Source: Phycisphaerales bacterium (GTDB taxonomy: Bacteria > Planctomycetota > Phycisphaerae > Phycisphaerales > UBA1924). Taken from it: a DNA stretch of 64,000 nt. The stretch lies in the NCBI GenBank assembly GCA_007693785.1, contig RECY01000026.1, forward strand, positions 248,001-312,000, in the 5' to 3' direction. A model generated the notes under the pieces. The model did not search any database. It was not told the origin of the DNA and was given only the letters and a program-made list of their open reading frames with translations. The position numbers were made by a program, and so were the translations under genes. This document shows positions 49,181-57,893 of the stretch, one piece after another (the stretch's first letter is position 1; every line of letters begins with the position of its first letter).

Positions 49181-50892
49181 TAGTCGGTGAGTCGGTTGGT
49201 GTGGAAGTGGATTCGGATTTTGGAGGCGATGCGGGCGTTGTCGGCGGGGTGCGCGATCCAGTCGAGGCGTTCGATCCAGGTCATGGCGGGGACGATGCCG
49301 CCGAGGTCGGTGAGGCCGATGTCTTCGAGCGTGGCGGCGAGTCGGTCGGGTCGTGCTCGTCCGAAGGAGACGATGACGCCGGGGCCGCTCTGGGCGGCTT
49401 GTGGGCCGAGGTCGGTCATCGCGGGGTTGCCGCCGTCGGCGTGTCCGAGTCGGGCGGCCCACCAGCCGGTGCGGTGGTCTTGCCCGCCGGGGCCGGGGTT
49501 CTGGCTGGCGCGGTAGACCCAGCGGAGCGTGGGGTGCTCGCCGAAGCGTTGGGTCTGGCTGGGGAGGGGTGCGGCTCGGACGGCGGCGGGGAATCGCCCT
49601 TCGAAGTCGGTGGGCTGTGCGACGGGGGTGGGGTTGTCCGGGTTGAGCAGGGCGAGGCCCCGGGCGAGGGCGGCGAAGGCCGCCATCGCCCGGTCGCCCG
49701 CGACCGCGCCGGGCTCGAGCTGGTCGATCTCGGCGAGGAGGTCGAGGGCGATCGGGGCGGGGGGGCACGGGGTGTCGGTCTCGCCGGGTTCGCCCGGGTG
49801 TTCGGTGAGAAGGAGGGCGACGCGCCCGCGGAGGCGTTCGAGGAAGGCGGGGAGCTCGTCGCCCGCGCGTCCGGGCAGGAGCGGGAGCAGGGCGGGGACG
49901 TTGAGGGCGGGGTTGACGCGGTCGCGCACGCCGAAGGCGGCGAGGACGGCGTTGTCGGGGATCGCGTGGACGATGTCCGCGGGCCAGAGGGTGTACCCGA
50001 TGCAGCAATCCCGCGGCGCCCAGAGCAGCCCGGGAGAGGAGCGGACAACGGCCTGGAACTCGTCCCCGCGGACGACGCCGATGCCGGCGACGGCGGCATC
50101 ACCCAGGCGGAACGCGGCGTGGACCTCGCCCCGCCCGAGCTCGCGGAGCTGGGCGACCAGGTCGGCGCTGGTCAGCCCGGGCTTGACGCCCTCGGCGCGG
50201 GCGGGGGACTGGGCGACGGGCTCGGCGGCGTTCGCCTCGCGCCGACCTTCCGGGGCGTGGGCGTGGAGGGCGGCTTCGAGGATCGAGCCGCGCCCGGCCG
50301 GGGCGAGCAGCAGCAGCGAACGCCCGCGGTCGAGGCGGGCGATCGCCAGCTCGTAACGCCCCTGTTCGACGGCGAACAGCGGTCGTCCCGCGAGCACGCC
50401 CCGGGGGGCGGGGCGGAGCCCGCGACGAAGGCGGGCCGCGACGTCGGCGTCCAGCTCGCTGATCAGCACCCACGCGGGCCCGGACGGGCGTCCGCGCGGC
50501 GCAGGGGCGGCTTCGGGCTCCAGGATCAGCACCGCCCGTCGCCCGAAGAGGGCGTCGAAGGCGGCGTCGGGGTCCAGCTCGAGCGTGCGGGCGAGCTCCG
50601 CCCACGCGCCCGCGGTCCGGTCCAGCCAGCCCGCGTCCTGCACCATGCGGAGGGCGGCGCGCCCGGCGGGCTGGGTGCGCAGCTCGGCGGCCTGCTGGAT
50701 CGCGACCACGGCGGCGGCTTCGGCGCGGATCGGGGCCGCCAGGGCCAACGCGTCCTCGCCCGGCGCACCGCACGCGAAGACGAGCGTCGCGAACGCGGCG
50801 GCCGAGCGGCGGGCCAGGCGTCGAAGGCGGGCGACGGCTCGAACCGGAGCGCGTGCCGGGGCCGGGGGCTGGGTTGGAAGGCGGACGGTCAC
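49180..50892 (-). CDS. Large lipoprotein of unknown function
   Basis: A 570-residue exported protein. The basic start (MTVRLPTQPPAPARAPVRAVARLRR) is followed by a hydrophobic stretch ending in LVFACG, a lipobox-like site. The rest shows the pattern of planctomycete exported proteins with mixed alpha/beta segments (AELARTLELDPDAAFDALFG, IARLDRGRSLLLLAPAGRGSILEAAL, DIVHAIPDNAVLAAFGVRD) resembling DUF3352-like proteins, without a firm family match. GTG 50892 overlaps the anti-sigma stop as GTGA, so it is the third gene of the ECF operon and may be the regulated or sensing component. The end touches a family B repeat. Confidence 0.6.
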   Translation of the reverse strand: MTVRLPTQPPAPARAPVRAVARLRRLARRSAAAFATLVFACGAPGEDALALAAPIRAEAAAVVAIQQAAELRTQPAGRAALRMVQDAGWLDRTAGAWAELARTLELDPDAAFDALFGRRAVLILEPEAAPAPRGRPSGPAWVLISELDADVAARLRRGLRPAPRGVLAGRPLFAVEQGRYELAIARLDRGRSLLLLAPAGRGSILEAALHAHAPEGRREANAAEPVAQSPARAEGVKPGLTSADLVAQLRELGRGEVHAAFRLGDAAVAGIGVVRGDEFQAVVRSSPGLLWAPRDCCIGYTLWPADIVHAIPDNAVLAAFGVRDRVNPALNVPALLPLLPGRAGDELPAFLERLRGRVALLLTEHPGEPGETDTPCPPAPIALDLLAEIDQLEPGAVAGDRAMAAFAALARGLALLNPDNPTPVAQPTDFEGRFPAAVRAAPLPSQTQRFGEHPTLRWVYRASQNPGPGGQDHRTGWWAARLGHADGGNPAMTDLGPQAAQSGPGVIVSFGRARPDRLAATLEDIGLTDLGGIVPAMTWIERLDWIAHPADNARIASKIRIHFHTNRLTD

Positions 50893-52109
50893 GGCAGGTC
50901 GTCTGCGGGGTGACTCGGCGGGGGGGTGGGTCGGTCGTGGGCGGCGCGGGCGCCGACGGCGGCGGCCGGGGTCCAGCGGGTCACGATCCGCGGCTGCCCG
51001 GGGGTGACGTGCTCGGGCACGTGCAGCTCGAGCACGCGGACGCCGGTGGACCCGCGGAGGATCGCGCGGGGCTCGAACGTCGCCGAGCGGGCCTCGGCGA
51101 GCCAGGCGGAACGGTCGGCGAGCTGGGCCCGGAAGGCGTCGGGCTCGTGCGGAGGATCGGTGTGAAAAAGCTCGGCGTCGAGGCGCGGGGCGCGGTCGGG
51201 CCAGCCCGCGAACGCGGCGAACGGGCGATCGCCCGACCCGCTCATGCCGGGCTCGTGCCCGTGCAGGAGGCGCGAGCGGTCGGGCATGCGGAGGCGCAAA
51301 AGGTCGCGCTCGGCGGGCGCGCCCCAGCGGGCGGCGGCGGCCCGGGCGTTGATCGCGGGGTCGGGCTGGTGGGTCGGGGTGTGGCGCTCGATGGTGCGGA
51401 AGTCGCACGCGGCCGAGGGCCAGAGGCTGCTGGAGCAGGCGAAATACCGCGTGGCGGCGGCCATGTCGATCGCGTCCGGGCGGGCCCGGTCGCCCAGCAC
51501 CCGATCGCTTGGGACGGCTTCGGCGTGGGTGCTCGCGACGAGCGGGACGGGGGCGAACTCGTCGCCAAGACGCCCGGCGATCTGGCGCGGGGCGGCGCCC
51601 AGCGTGCGCTCGAGAGCGCGGAAGCTGCTGGAGGCGTCGGCCCGGGTGCTGTCGACGAAGCCGGTGAGGGGCGCGGGCTGATCGCGGAAGGTGGTGGCTT
51701 CGGGCCAGAGGCGCTGGGCGGTCGCCGCCAGGCCGATGCCGAGCAGCACGCCCGCGGCGACCGCGAGTCGCCCGGTGGTGACGAGCTTGCGCCAGGTGGG
51801 GGTGAGGAAGGCGCGTCGCGACTCGACGCGGGCGAGGATGGCCCCGGTGAGGTCGGGGGCGTCGGGCTTGCGCCGGAGCTCGCGGAGCATCTCACGCGTC
51901 GAAGTGATCTCCTCGCACCGGGGCGGGTCGCCCCGGAGGCGGTCGAACATGCGGCGCTGGGCCTCGCGGTCGAGCTCGCGGTCGAAAAACGCGTCCACGA
52001 GATCGTCGGGGATCCGGGCGGCGTCGGGCACGCGGGGGTCCGCGTCGGCGGGGTGGGGCCCGCGCCTCGGGTCCGGCCTCGGCGTGTTGTCACCCCCGGG
52101 GCGGTCCAT
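50889..52109 (-). CDS. Probable anti-sigma factor with periplasmic domain
   Basis: A 406-residue membrane protein. The cytoplasmic N-terminus (about residues 30-100) looks like an anti-sigma helical bundle: IPDDLVDAFFDRELDREAQRRMFDRL, CEEITSTREMLRELRRKPDAPDL. One transmembrane segment follows (GRLAVAAGVLLGIGLAATA, about 113-131), then a 270-residue extracytoplasmic region of unknown fold. The classical zinc motif HxxxCxxC is absent; a single Cys (RCEE) remains. ATG 52109 overlaps the sigma-factor stop (TGATG). By position it should bind the sigma factor encoded upstream and release it on envelope signals. Confidence 0.7.
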   Translation of the reverse strand: MDRPGGDNTPRPDPRRGPHPADADPRVPDAARIPDDLVDAFFDRELDREAQRRMFDRLRGDPPRCEEITSTREMLRELRRKPDAPDLTGAILARVESRRAFLTPTWRKLVTTGRLAVAAGVLLGIGLAATAQRLWPEATTFRDQPAPLTGFVDSTRADASSSFRALERTLGAAPRQIAGRLGDEFAPVPLVASTHAEAVPSDRVLGDRARPDAIDMAAATRYFACSSSLWPSAACDFRTIERHTPTHQPDPAINARAAAARWGAPAERDLLRLRMPDRSRLLHGHEPGMSGSGDRPFAAFAGWPDRAPRLDAELFHTDPPHEPDAFRAQLADRSAWLAEARSATFEPRAILRGSTGVRVLELHVPEHVTPGQPRIVTRWTPAAAVGARAAHDRPTPPPSHPADDLP

Positions 52110-52699
52110 CAGCGCCAGACCTCCGCGACTTGCTCGCTCAGTTTGCGGTCGCTCTCGAACAGGGCCTTCATCTTGCGACGCCCGCGGTGCAGGTGGCTCT
52201 TGACCGTGCCCTCGGGCATCCCGAGGTGCTGGGCGATGACGGCGATCGGCCAGTCGAGCTGGTGGAAGAGCACGATGACCTCGCGCTGCTCGGGGCTGAG
52301 CTTGGCGAGGGTGACGTCGATCGCGGAGCGCGCGTTGGTCGCGGTCTCGTGGTCGTGGGTCGCCTTGCTGGGCAGGTCCCAGTCGCCGCGCCAGTTGCCG
52401 ATCATGTCGCTGTCGTAGGCGGGCTTGTGCTTCTGGCAGGCGTTGACGTAGAGACGCCGGGCGATCGTGAAGAGCCAAGTGCTGAAGCGGTACTTCGGGT
52501 CGAACCGGTCCAGGTTGGTCAGCACACGCACGAACGCTTCCTGCACGACGTCCTCGGCCATGTCGGGGCGACCCGACATGCGGAGGAGGTAGGCGTACAG
52601 GCTGTTCTGGTGGCACTTGATGAACGCGGCGGCCGCGTCCTTGTCGCCCGCGGCGGCAAGGCGGATCAGCTTGCGTTCTTCGGCCCTCGTCATGCTCAT
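52109..52699 (-). CDS. ECF-type RNA polymerase sigma factor
   Basis: A 196-residue sigma-70 family protein of the extracytoplasmic-function group. Region 2 is at about residues 28-95 (CHQNSLYAYLLRMSGRPDMAEDVVQEAFVRVLTNLDRF, STWLFTIARRLYVNACQKHK in parts) and region 4 at about 130-185 (LSPEQREVIVLFHQLDWPIAVIAQHLGMPEGTVKSHLHRGRRKMK). ATG 52699 is chosen since GAGGAGG lies 8 bases upstream. It heads an overlapping three-gene unit with its anti-sigma factor and a lipoprotein. The upstream gap to mutS includes an AT-rich stretch near 52862-52890 that may contain its promoter. Confidence 0.92.
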   Translation of the reverse strand: MSMTRAEERKLIRLAAAGDKDAAAAFIKCHQNSLYAYLLRMSGRPDMAEDVVQEAFVRVLTNLDRFDPKYRFSTWLFTIARRLYVNACQKHKPAYDSDMIGNWRGDWDLPSKATHDHETATNARSAIDVTLAKLSPEQREVIVLFHQLDWPIAVIAQHLGMPEGTVKSHLHRGRRKMKALFESDRKLSEQVAEVWR

Positions 52700-52978
52700 C
52701 GCCGACGCCTCCTCAGCTTCATTCCTACCGGCACCGTGGGCGGGGAGTTGCCTCCCCTCCAAGAGCCTACGGCCCGCGTTCCCCACTCGTTCGCCCCCAG
52801 CACACCACGGTTTCGGAACGGGAGCAAGCAAATACCAGCCCGAGACGAGATTTTCGGGCCTTCATATGCAAACAAAACAAGAATAACGAGGCGATCGCCG
52901 CATCCGAAGGAAATCGGATCTTCGGGTTGGTTGAAGGGTCGCGGGCGGGGGGCGTCGCCCGGATCGGGGGCCCGGCGC

Positions 52979-52984
52979 TATGCT
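52979..52984 (+). promoter_or_regulatory. TANNNT -10 element of mutS
   Basis: TATGCT ends 10 bases before ATG 52995, predicting a leader of about 4 bases. The ATG inside the hexamer itself (52980) is in frame but would precede the transcript start. Confidence 0.4.
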
Positions 52985-52994
52985 CGCGCCACTC

Positions 52995-55811
52995 ATGGCG
53001 GGCGACCCGAAACAGACCCCGGCGATGCGCCAGTACTTCGCGTTCAAGGCGAGGTTCCCGGACGCCCTGCTCTTTTTTCGCATGGGGGACTTCTACGAGC
53101 TGTTCGGCGAGGACGCCAAGACGGCCTCCCGCGTGCTCGGGCTGACGCTGACCAAGCGTCAGAGCGACCTGGCGATGGCGGGGGCACCATATCACCAGCT
53201 CGAGACCTATCTGCGCCGGGCGCTCGCGGCGGGGTACCGCGTCGCGGTCGCTGATCAGGTGCAGGACCCGAAGGACGCGAAGGGCGTGGTGGCGCGGGCC
53301 GTGACGCGGGTGGTGACCCAGGGGACGCTCGCCGACGACGCGTTGCTGCCCGACGACGCGACGAGCGCGATTGTCGCGGTCTGCCCGCTCGGCGCCCGGG
53401 GGTTTGTGGACGGGCACGCGCTGGCGTGCGTGGAGCTCGCGACGGGGGCGGTGCGGGTCGGGTCGCTCTCGGGCGCGGGCCCGGTCTCGCTGGCCGACGA
53501 GCTGGCGCGGCGCGGCGCGAGCGAGTTGCTCTACCCCGAGGCGGGCGACGGCGCGACGCCGGGGTGGGTGAGCGAGCTTGTGGAGCGTCTGGGCGTGAGC
53601 GCGACGCCCCGCCCGAGCTGGCAGTTCCGCCCGGCGGAGGCGATGGAGGCGATCCGCGAGCAGTACGGCGTTTCGACGCTCGCGGGTTTCGGGATGCCCG
53701 ATGACGACGCGTGCGTCGCGCCGCTGGGCGCGGCGTTGCGATACCTGCGCGAGACGCAGACCGTCTCGCTCGACCACGCGGCGAACCCGGACGCGGTGGG
53801 TGACGCGACGGTGGAGCTCCCGCGGGTGACGCTGAGCCATCTCGAGGCGCCGCGTCGGGAGGCGTCGGACGGGTCGTGCGTGATCGACGCGGTGAGCCTG
53901 CGGAGCCTGGAGGTGGAGCGGACGATCCGGGCGGGCGACCGTGCGGGCGGGGAGACGGACCGCGAGGGTTCGCTGCTGAGTTTGTTTCTCGCGCCGGGGT
54001 TGTGCCGCACGCCGATGGGCAAGCGTCTGCTGCGGGAGTGGCTGGTGCGTCCGCTGGGAACGCTGGCGTCGATTCACGCGCGTCAGAGCGCGGTCGCGAC
54101 GCTGGTGGAGGACCGCCGGACGGCGCAGGAGCTGAGCGAGGCGTTGTCGGGCGTGCAGGACGTGCCGCGTCTGGCGGCGCGGCTGGCGCTCGGGCGTGCG
54201 GGGCCGCGGGACCTGGTCGCGCTCGGCTCGAGTCTGTCGCGTGCGGGGCCGCTGCTGTCGATCGTTCAGGACGCGCCGGCGCTGCGCGGGCACGCCGAGC
54301 GTTTGGAGGCGGCGCGGGAGGCGGTCGCGCCGCTGGCGGCACGGATCACCGAGACGTGCGCGGAGGACGCGCCAGCGCACTTGCGCGACGGCGGGTTTGT
54401 GCGCGACGGGATCGATGCGGCGCTGGACGAGGCGCGGGCGCTGGAGCGTGACGCGGGGCAGTGGCTGGCCGAGTATCAGGCGAAGCTGCACGCCGAGCAC
54501 GACCTGCCCTCGCTCAAGGTCGGGTATAACAAGGTATTTGGCTATTACATCGAGTTGCCCGCGGCGCAGGCGCGCCGAGCGCCGGCGGCGTTCACGCGCA
54601 AGCAGACGCTCAAGAACGCCGAGCGGTACATCACGCCGGAGCTAAAGACGTTCGAGGACAAGGTCTCGACCGCGACCGAGCGGGCGCTGGCGCGCGAGCG
54701 TGCGATTTTTGACGAGCTGTGCGAGCTGGTGCGCGCGCAGCTGCGCCCGGCGACGGACTTCGGCGAGGTGGCGGCGGAGCTGGACGCGTTGGGGGCGCTG
54801 GCGAGCAAGGCCGCGAAGCGCGGGTGGGTGAAGCCGGAGGTGGTGGCGTCGCCGGTGCTGCGGATCCGCGCGGGGCGTCACCCGGTGCTGGATGAGAAGC
54901 TGGCGCACAATTTTGTGCCGAACGACACGGAGCTGGGCGGGGGCGCGTCGGGCGAAGGCGAAAGCGAGGCTGAAGGGCCCGAGGCGCCGGTGGCATTGAT
55001 CACCGGTCCCAACATGGCGGGCAAGAGCACGTACATCCGTCAGACGGCGTTGCTGGTGCTGCTGGCGCACGCGGGGAGCTTTGTGCCGGCGGATCGGGCG
55101 GTGGTGGGCCTGACGGATCGGATCTTCACGCGCGTGGGTGCCGACGACGCGCTGCACCGCGGGCAGTCGACGTTCATGGTGGAGATGACCGAGACGGCGA
55201 ACATCCTGAACCACGCGACGGGTCGTTCGCTGGTGGTGCTGGACGAGATCGGGCGGGGGACGAGCACGCTGGACGGGCTGAGCCTGGCGTGGGCGATCGC
55301 CGAGCACCTGGCGGACCGCGAGGAGCCCCCGCGGACGCTGTTCGCGACGCACTACCACGAGCTGACGGAGCTGGAGGAGCGGCTGCCGGGTCGCGTCCGG
55401 AACCTGCACGTCGCGGTGCGCGAGTTGGACCGCCCGCCGGCGGGCGACGGGGATGAGGCTCACGGGGAGATCGTGTTCTTGCACCGGATCCTGCCGGGTC
55501 GGACGGATCAGTCGTACGGGATTCACGTGGCGCGCCTCGCGGGGGTGCCGCGGGCGGTGACCGAGCGCGCGAAGGAGGTGCTGGACTCGCTCGCGGTGCA
55601 GCACCGGGCGCAGGCGGCGGCGGCGACGTCGGTGCCGGAGCGTCGGGCGCGCGGGCGTGGGGATCAGCTCGGGCTGTTCACCGAGTTTGTGCACCACCCG
55701 GCGGTGGACCGCCTTCGCGAGCTGAAGCTGGACACGATGAGTCCGTTGCAGGCGTTCGACGAGCTGCGCAAGCTGGCGGCTTCGGCTCGGGAGGGCGAGG
55801 GCACGCCGTAG
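52995..55811 (+). CDS. mutS: DNA mismatch repair protein MutS
   Basis: A 938-residue protein that recognises mismatches. Domain I begins PAMRQYFAFKARFPDALLFF and RMGDFYELF, containing the Phe-x-Glu mismatch-binding motif. Connector, core and clamp domains follow. The ATPase has Walker A GPNMAGKSTY (about residue 680), VGADDALHRGQSTFMVEM, DEIGRGTSTLDGLSLAWA and FATHYHEL. The C-terminus ends with the usual short tail. ATG 52995 (MAGDPKQTPAMRQ) is chosen; ATG 52980 lies within a TANNNT element. It is monocistronic; mutL is not in the window. Confidence 0.96.
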   Translation: MAGDPKQTPAMRQYFAFKARFPDALLFFRMGDFYELFGEDAKTASRVLGLTLTKRQSDLAMAGAPYHQLETYLRRALAAGYRVAVADQVQDPKDAKGVVARAVTRVVTQGTLADDALLPDDATSAIVAVCPLGARGFVDGHALACVELATGAVRVGSLSGAGPVSLADELARRGASELLYPEAGDGATPGWVSELVERLGVSATPRPSWQFRPAEAMEAIREQYGVSTLAGFGMPDDDACVAPLGAALRYLRETQTVSLDHAANPDAVGDATVELPRVTLSHLEAPRREASDGSCVIDAVSLRSLEVERTIRAGDRAGGETDREGSLLSLFLAPGLCRTPMGKRLLREWLVRPLGTLASIHARQSAVATLVEDRRTAQELSEALSGVQDVPRLAARLALGRAGPRDLVALGSSLSRAGPLLSIVQDAPALRGHAERLEAAREAVAPLAARITETCAEDAPAHLRDGGFVRDGIDAALDEARALERDAGQWLAEYQAKLHAEHDLPSLKVGYNKVFGYYIELPAAQARRAPAAFTRKQTLKNAERYITPELKTFEDKVSTATERALARERAIFDELCELVRAQLRPATDFGEVAAELDALGALASKAAKRGWVKPEVVASPVLRIRAGRHPVLDEKLAHNFVPNDTELGGGASGEGESEAEGPEAPVALITGPNMAGKSTYIRQTALLVLLAHAGSFVPADRAVVGLTDRIFTRVGADDALHRGQSTFMVEMTETANILNHATGRSLVVLDEIGRGTSTLDGLSLAWAIAEHLADREEPPRTLFATHYHELTELEERLPGRVRNLHVAVRELDRPPAGDGDEAHGEIVFLHRILPGRTDQSYGIHVARLAGVPRAVTERAKEVLDSLAVQHRAQAAAATSVPERRARGRGDQLGLFTEFVHHPAVDRLRELKLDTMSPLQAFDELRKLAASAREGEGTP

Positions 55812-55820
55812 CGGGTCGGC

Positions 55821-56285
55821 TCAGGCGGGTGCTCTCGGGTCCTCGCCTCGTTCGATGGCGTGGATCTTGTCGATGCGTCGCTGGTGGCGCCCGCCTTCGA
55901 ACTGGGCGTCGAGCCAGGCGTCGACGATTTTCTCGATGCGTGCGAGCCCGAGCAGGTCGGCCGAGAGGCAGAGGATGTTGGCGTTGTTGTGTGTCCGGCT
56001 GAGCTGGGCGGTGAGCTCGTCGTGGACGACGGCGGCGCGGATGCCGGGGACTTTGTTGGCGGCGATCGCCATCCCGATCCCGGTGCCGCAGATGAGCACG
56101 CCGAGGTCGGCGTGCCCGTCGGCGACGGCGGTCGCGACGTCGAAGGCGCGTTCGGGGTAGTCGCAGGGCTCGTCGTTGCAGGCGCCGACGAGCTCGGGCT
56201 GGTGCCCTTTTTTCTGGAGGCGATCGGCGATGGCTCGGGCGGCTTCGGCGCCGCGGTGGTCGGCGCTCAGGGCGATCTTGGTCAT
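55821..56285 (-). CDS. rpiB: Ribose-5-phosphate isomerase B
   Basis: A 154-residue RpiB/LacAB-family isomerase that interconverts ribose 5-phosphate and ribulose 5-phosphate. Motifs are ALSADHRGAEAA at the start, the active-site CGTGIGMAIAANK (Cys near residue 72) and RTHNNANILCLSADLLG. It is convergent with mutS. ATG 56285 overlaps the upstream fusion gene's stop as ATGA. In Bacillus subtilis the genes ywlC (YrdC/Sua5 family), ywlE (LMW phosphatase) and ywlF (rpiB) are also neighbours, so this order is ancient. Confidence 0.94.
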   Translation of the reverse strand: MTKIALSADHRGAEAARAIADRLQKKGHQPELVGACNDEPCDYPERAFDVATAVADGHADLGVLICGTGIGMAIAANKVPGIRAAVVHDELTAQLSRTHNNANILCLSADLLGLARIEKIVDAWLDAQFEGGRHQRRIDKIHAIERGEDPRAPA

Positions 56286-57445
56286 GCGAGCTCCGACAGC
56301 GCTCGGCGGACGAGCTCGAGCAGGCGATGGGCCGTCTCGTCGTACGCCGACTGGGGGTGCCCGATGGGGTCCGGCACGTCGCCGGCGGGGTCGAGCAGAC
56401 GAACTTTACGCGCCGAAGACGGGTCGATCGCGCGGGCGCGCTCGGCGTGGGCCTCGGTCATCGCGAAGACGGCGTCGGCCTCGCGGAGCATCGCGGGCGT
56501 GAGCGCGCGGGAGGCGTGGGCCCCGGCGCGGACGCCCAGCTTCTGCAGCGCGACGCCGACCTCGGGCGACGCGGGCGCACCCTCGCCCGCGGCGACCCCC
56601 GCCGAGCGGACACGCCACGCGAGCCCGCCCGACCGCTCGCCCGACCCCTCGCGGAGGAGGTGCTCGGCGATCGCGGCGGCCATCGGGCTCCGGCAGGTGT
56701 TGCCCGTGCACACAAACAGCACCGTGCGGGCGAGCTGCTTCTCGATGAAGCGGGGCTCGTACGCGCCGACGGCCGTCACCCGGTGCCCGCCCCCCGGGAG
56801 CAGGCGGATCGTCGTCGAGGGCTTGCCCAGGCGCGTAGGCCCGTCGTCGAGGGCGGCGGCGATCGCGCCCTCGTGCAGGGCGCGCCCGACGGCTTCGGGG
56901 TCGAGCTCGCGACCGGTTCGGCTCAGGCCCGCGGCCGCCGCCCCGTTGGCGATCACCGCGACCCCCTTCGACCCCGCCGCCCCCAGCACCGCGCGGGCCA
57001 GCGCGTGGTCCGGGGCGCGGAACGCGATCGCACGCCCATCGTCGGCCGCGCCCGGGGCGAGCCCGACCGCCTCCCGCGCCATCGCGAGCGGCTCGGCGGG
57101 CAATTCCAGCTCGAACCGGGCGGGCCCGGGGCTCAGGCGGCGGACGAGTTGGGCGTGCGCCGGCTCGGGCGATCGACCCGCGCCCTGAGCGAGGCGGGCG
57201 AGGGCGTCGCTCGCGTCGTCGGTGTGCCAGGTGCTCGGGGCGGGCTGGGCGCAGAGCGACGAGAGCGACTGGAACGCGCGGGCGCCCTCGCCCGGGCCCC
57301 CGTCGGCGGCGACGGCGTACACCGTTTCCAGCGGGAGCAGCACCAGCTCGCCCCCGCGGAGCGCCTCGGCCGCTTGCGCGACCCACCCCGCGCGCTCGTC
57401 GGCGGACATCCGCTCCAGCATCGGTAACGAGGGAGACTCGGGCAT
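56282..57445 (-). CDS. Fusion of YrdC/Sua5-like domain and low-molecular-weight phosphatase
   Basis: A 387-residue protein. The first 220 residues follow the YrdC/Sua5 pattern (LRGGELVLLPLETVYAVAADG, then STTIRLLPGGGHRVTAVGAYEPRFIEKQ), the enzyme group making threonylcarbamoyl-AMP for tRNA t6A. However, the conserved Lys-x-Arg segment after the first motif is missing; the region reads FQSLSSLCAQPAPS. Residues about 238-387 are a low-molecular-weight phosphatase with the P-loop CTGNTCRS (about 245) and the general-acid DPI segment (DVPDPIGHPQ). Bacillus YwlE of this group is a protein-arginine phosphatase. ATG 57445 is used; ATG 57421 is possible. It is translationally coupled to rpiB. Confidence 0.85.
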   Translation of the reverse strand: MPESPSLPMLERMSADERAGWVAQAAEALRGGELVLLPLETVYAVAADGGPGEGARAFQSLSSLCAQPAPSTWHTDDASDALARLAQGAGRSPEPAHAQLVRRLSPGPARFELELPAEPLAMAREAVGLAPGAADDGRAIAFRAPDHALARAVLGAAGSKGVAVIANGAAAAGLSRTGRELDPEAVGRALHEGAIAAALDDGPTRLGKPSTTIRLLPGGGHRVTAVGAYEPRFIEKQLARTVLFVCTGNTCRSPMAAAIAEHLLREGSGERSGGLAWRVRSAGVAAGEGAPASPEVGVALQKLGVRAGAHASRALTPAMLREADAVFAMTEAHAERARAIDPSSARKVRLLDPAGDVPDPIGHPQSAYDETAHRLLELVRRALSELA

Positions 57446-57893
57446 CAGGGGCGCAGTATCCGCGGCGCGAGCGGAAACATCAAACCCCGGAGGCGCGTTC
57501 CGGGCGGGGCGCGGCGGGGTTGGGTCGGCGAAGGGGGCGGGGAGGGGGTCGAAGCCGCGGGCCTCGCGGGCGGACCCTACTATGGATGGCGGGCCCGGAC
57601 GCCCGCGTTTTGTCCGGTGGGTCGGCCTCCGACGACGCTCGGTGCGATCAAGGGTTTCTGCCCGTTCGCGGTCGTGGGTGGTCGGGTGGTGTCGCGGGTT
57701 GTCGGCGTGCGGGTGGCAACACCCGGGGCGTGGGCGTCGAACCGGGTGTTGTGGGCGAGGGCGTCGGGGCGGGTGGTTTTGTGTCGCTGGCGGGCACTCG
57801 GGCCCGGGCGGTGCGTCTGACGGTGGGCCTGGGCGTTCGGTCGAGGTCCGATGAGGGGTGCGAGCCGCGTGGGCGGCGGTGAGGACGACGACG
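57446..57893. promoter_or_regulatory. 450-bp region between fusion gene and pseudopilin gene
   Basis: No gene recognised. TACTAT at 57578-57583 is a good -10 candidate for the pseudopilin gene and would leave a leader of about 300 bases. On the minus strand GATACT ends 9 bases before ATG 57445 and could serve the fusion gene. From 57650 to 57850 the plus strand is very G/T-rich with no clear hairpins. Confidence 0.35.
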
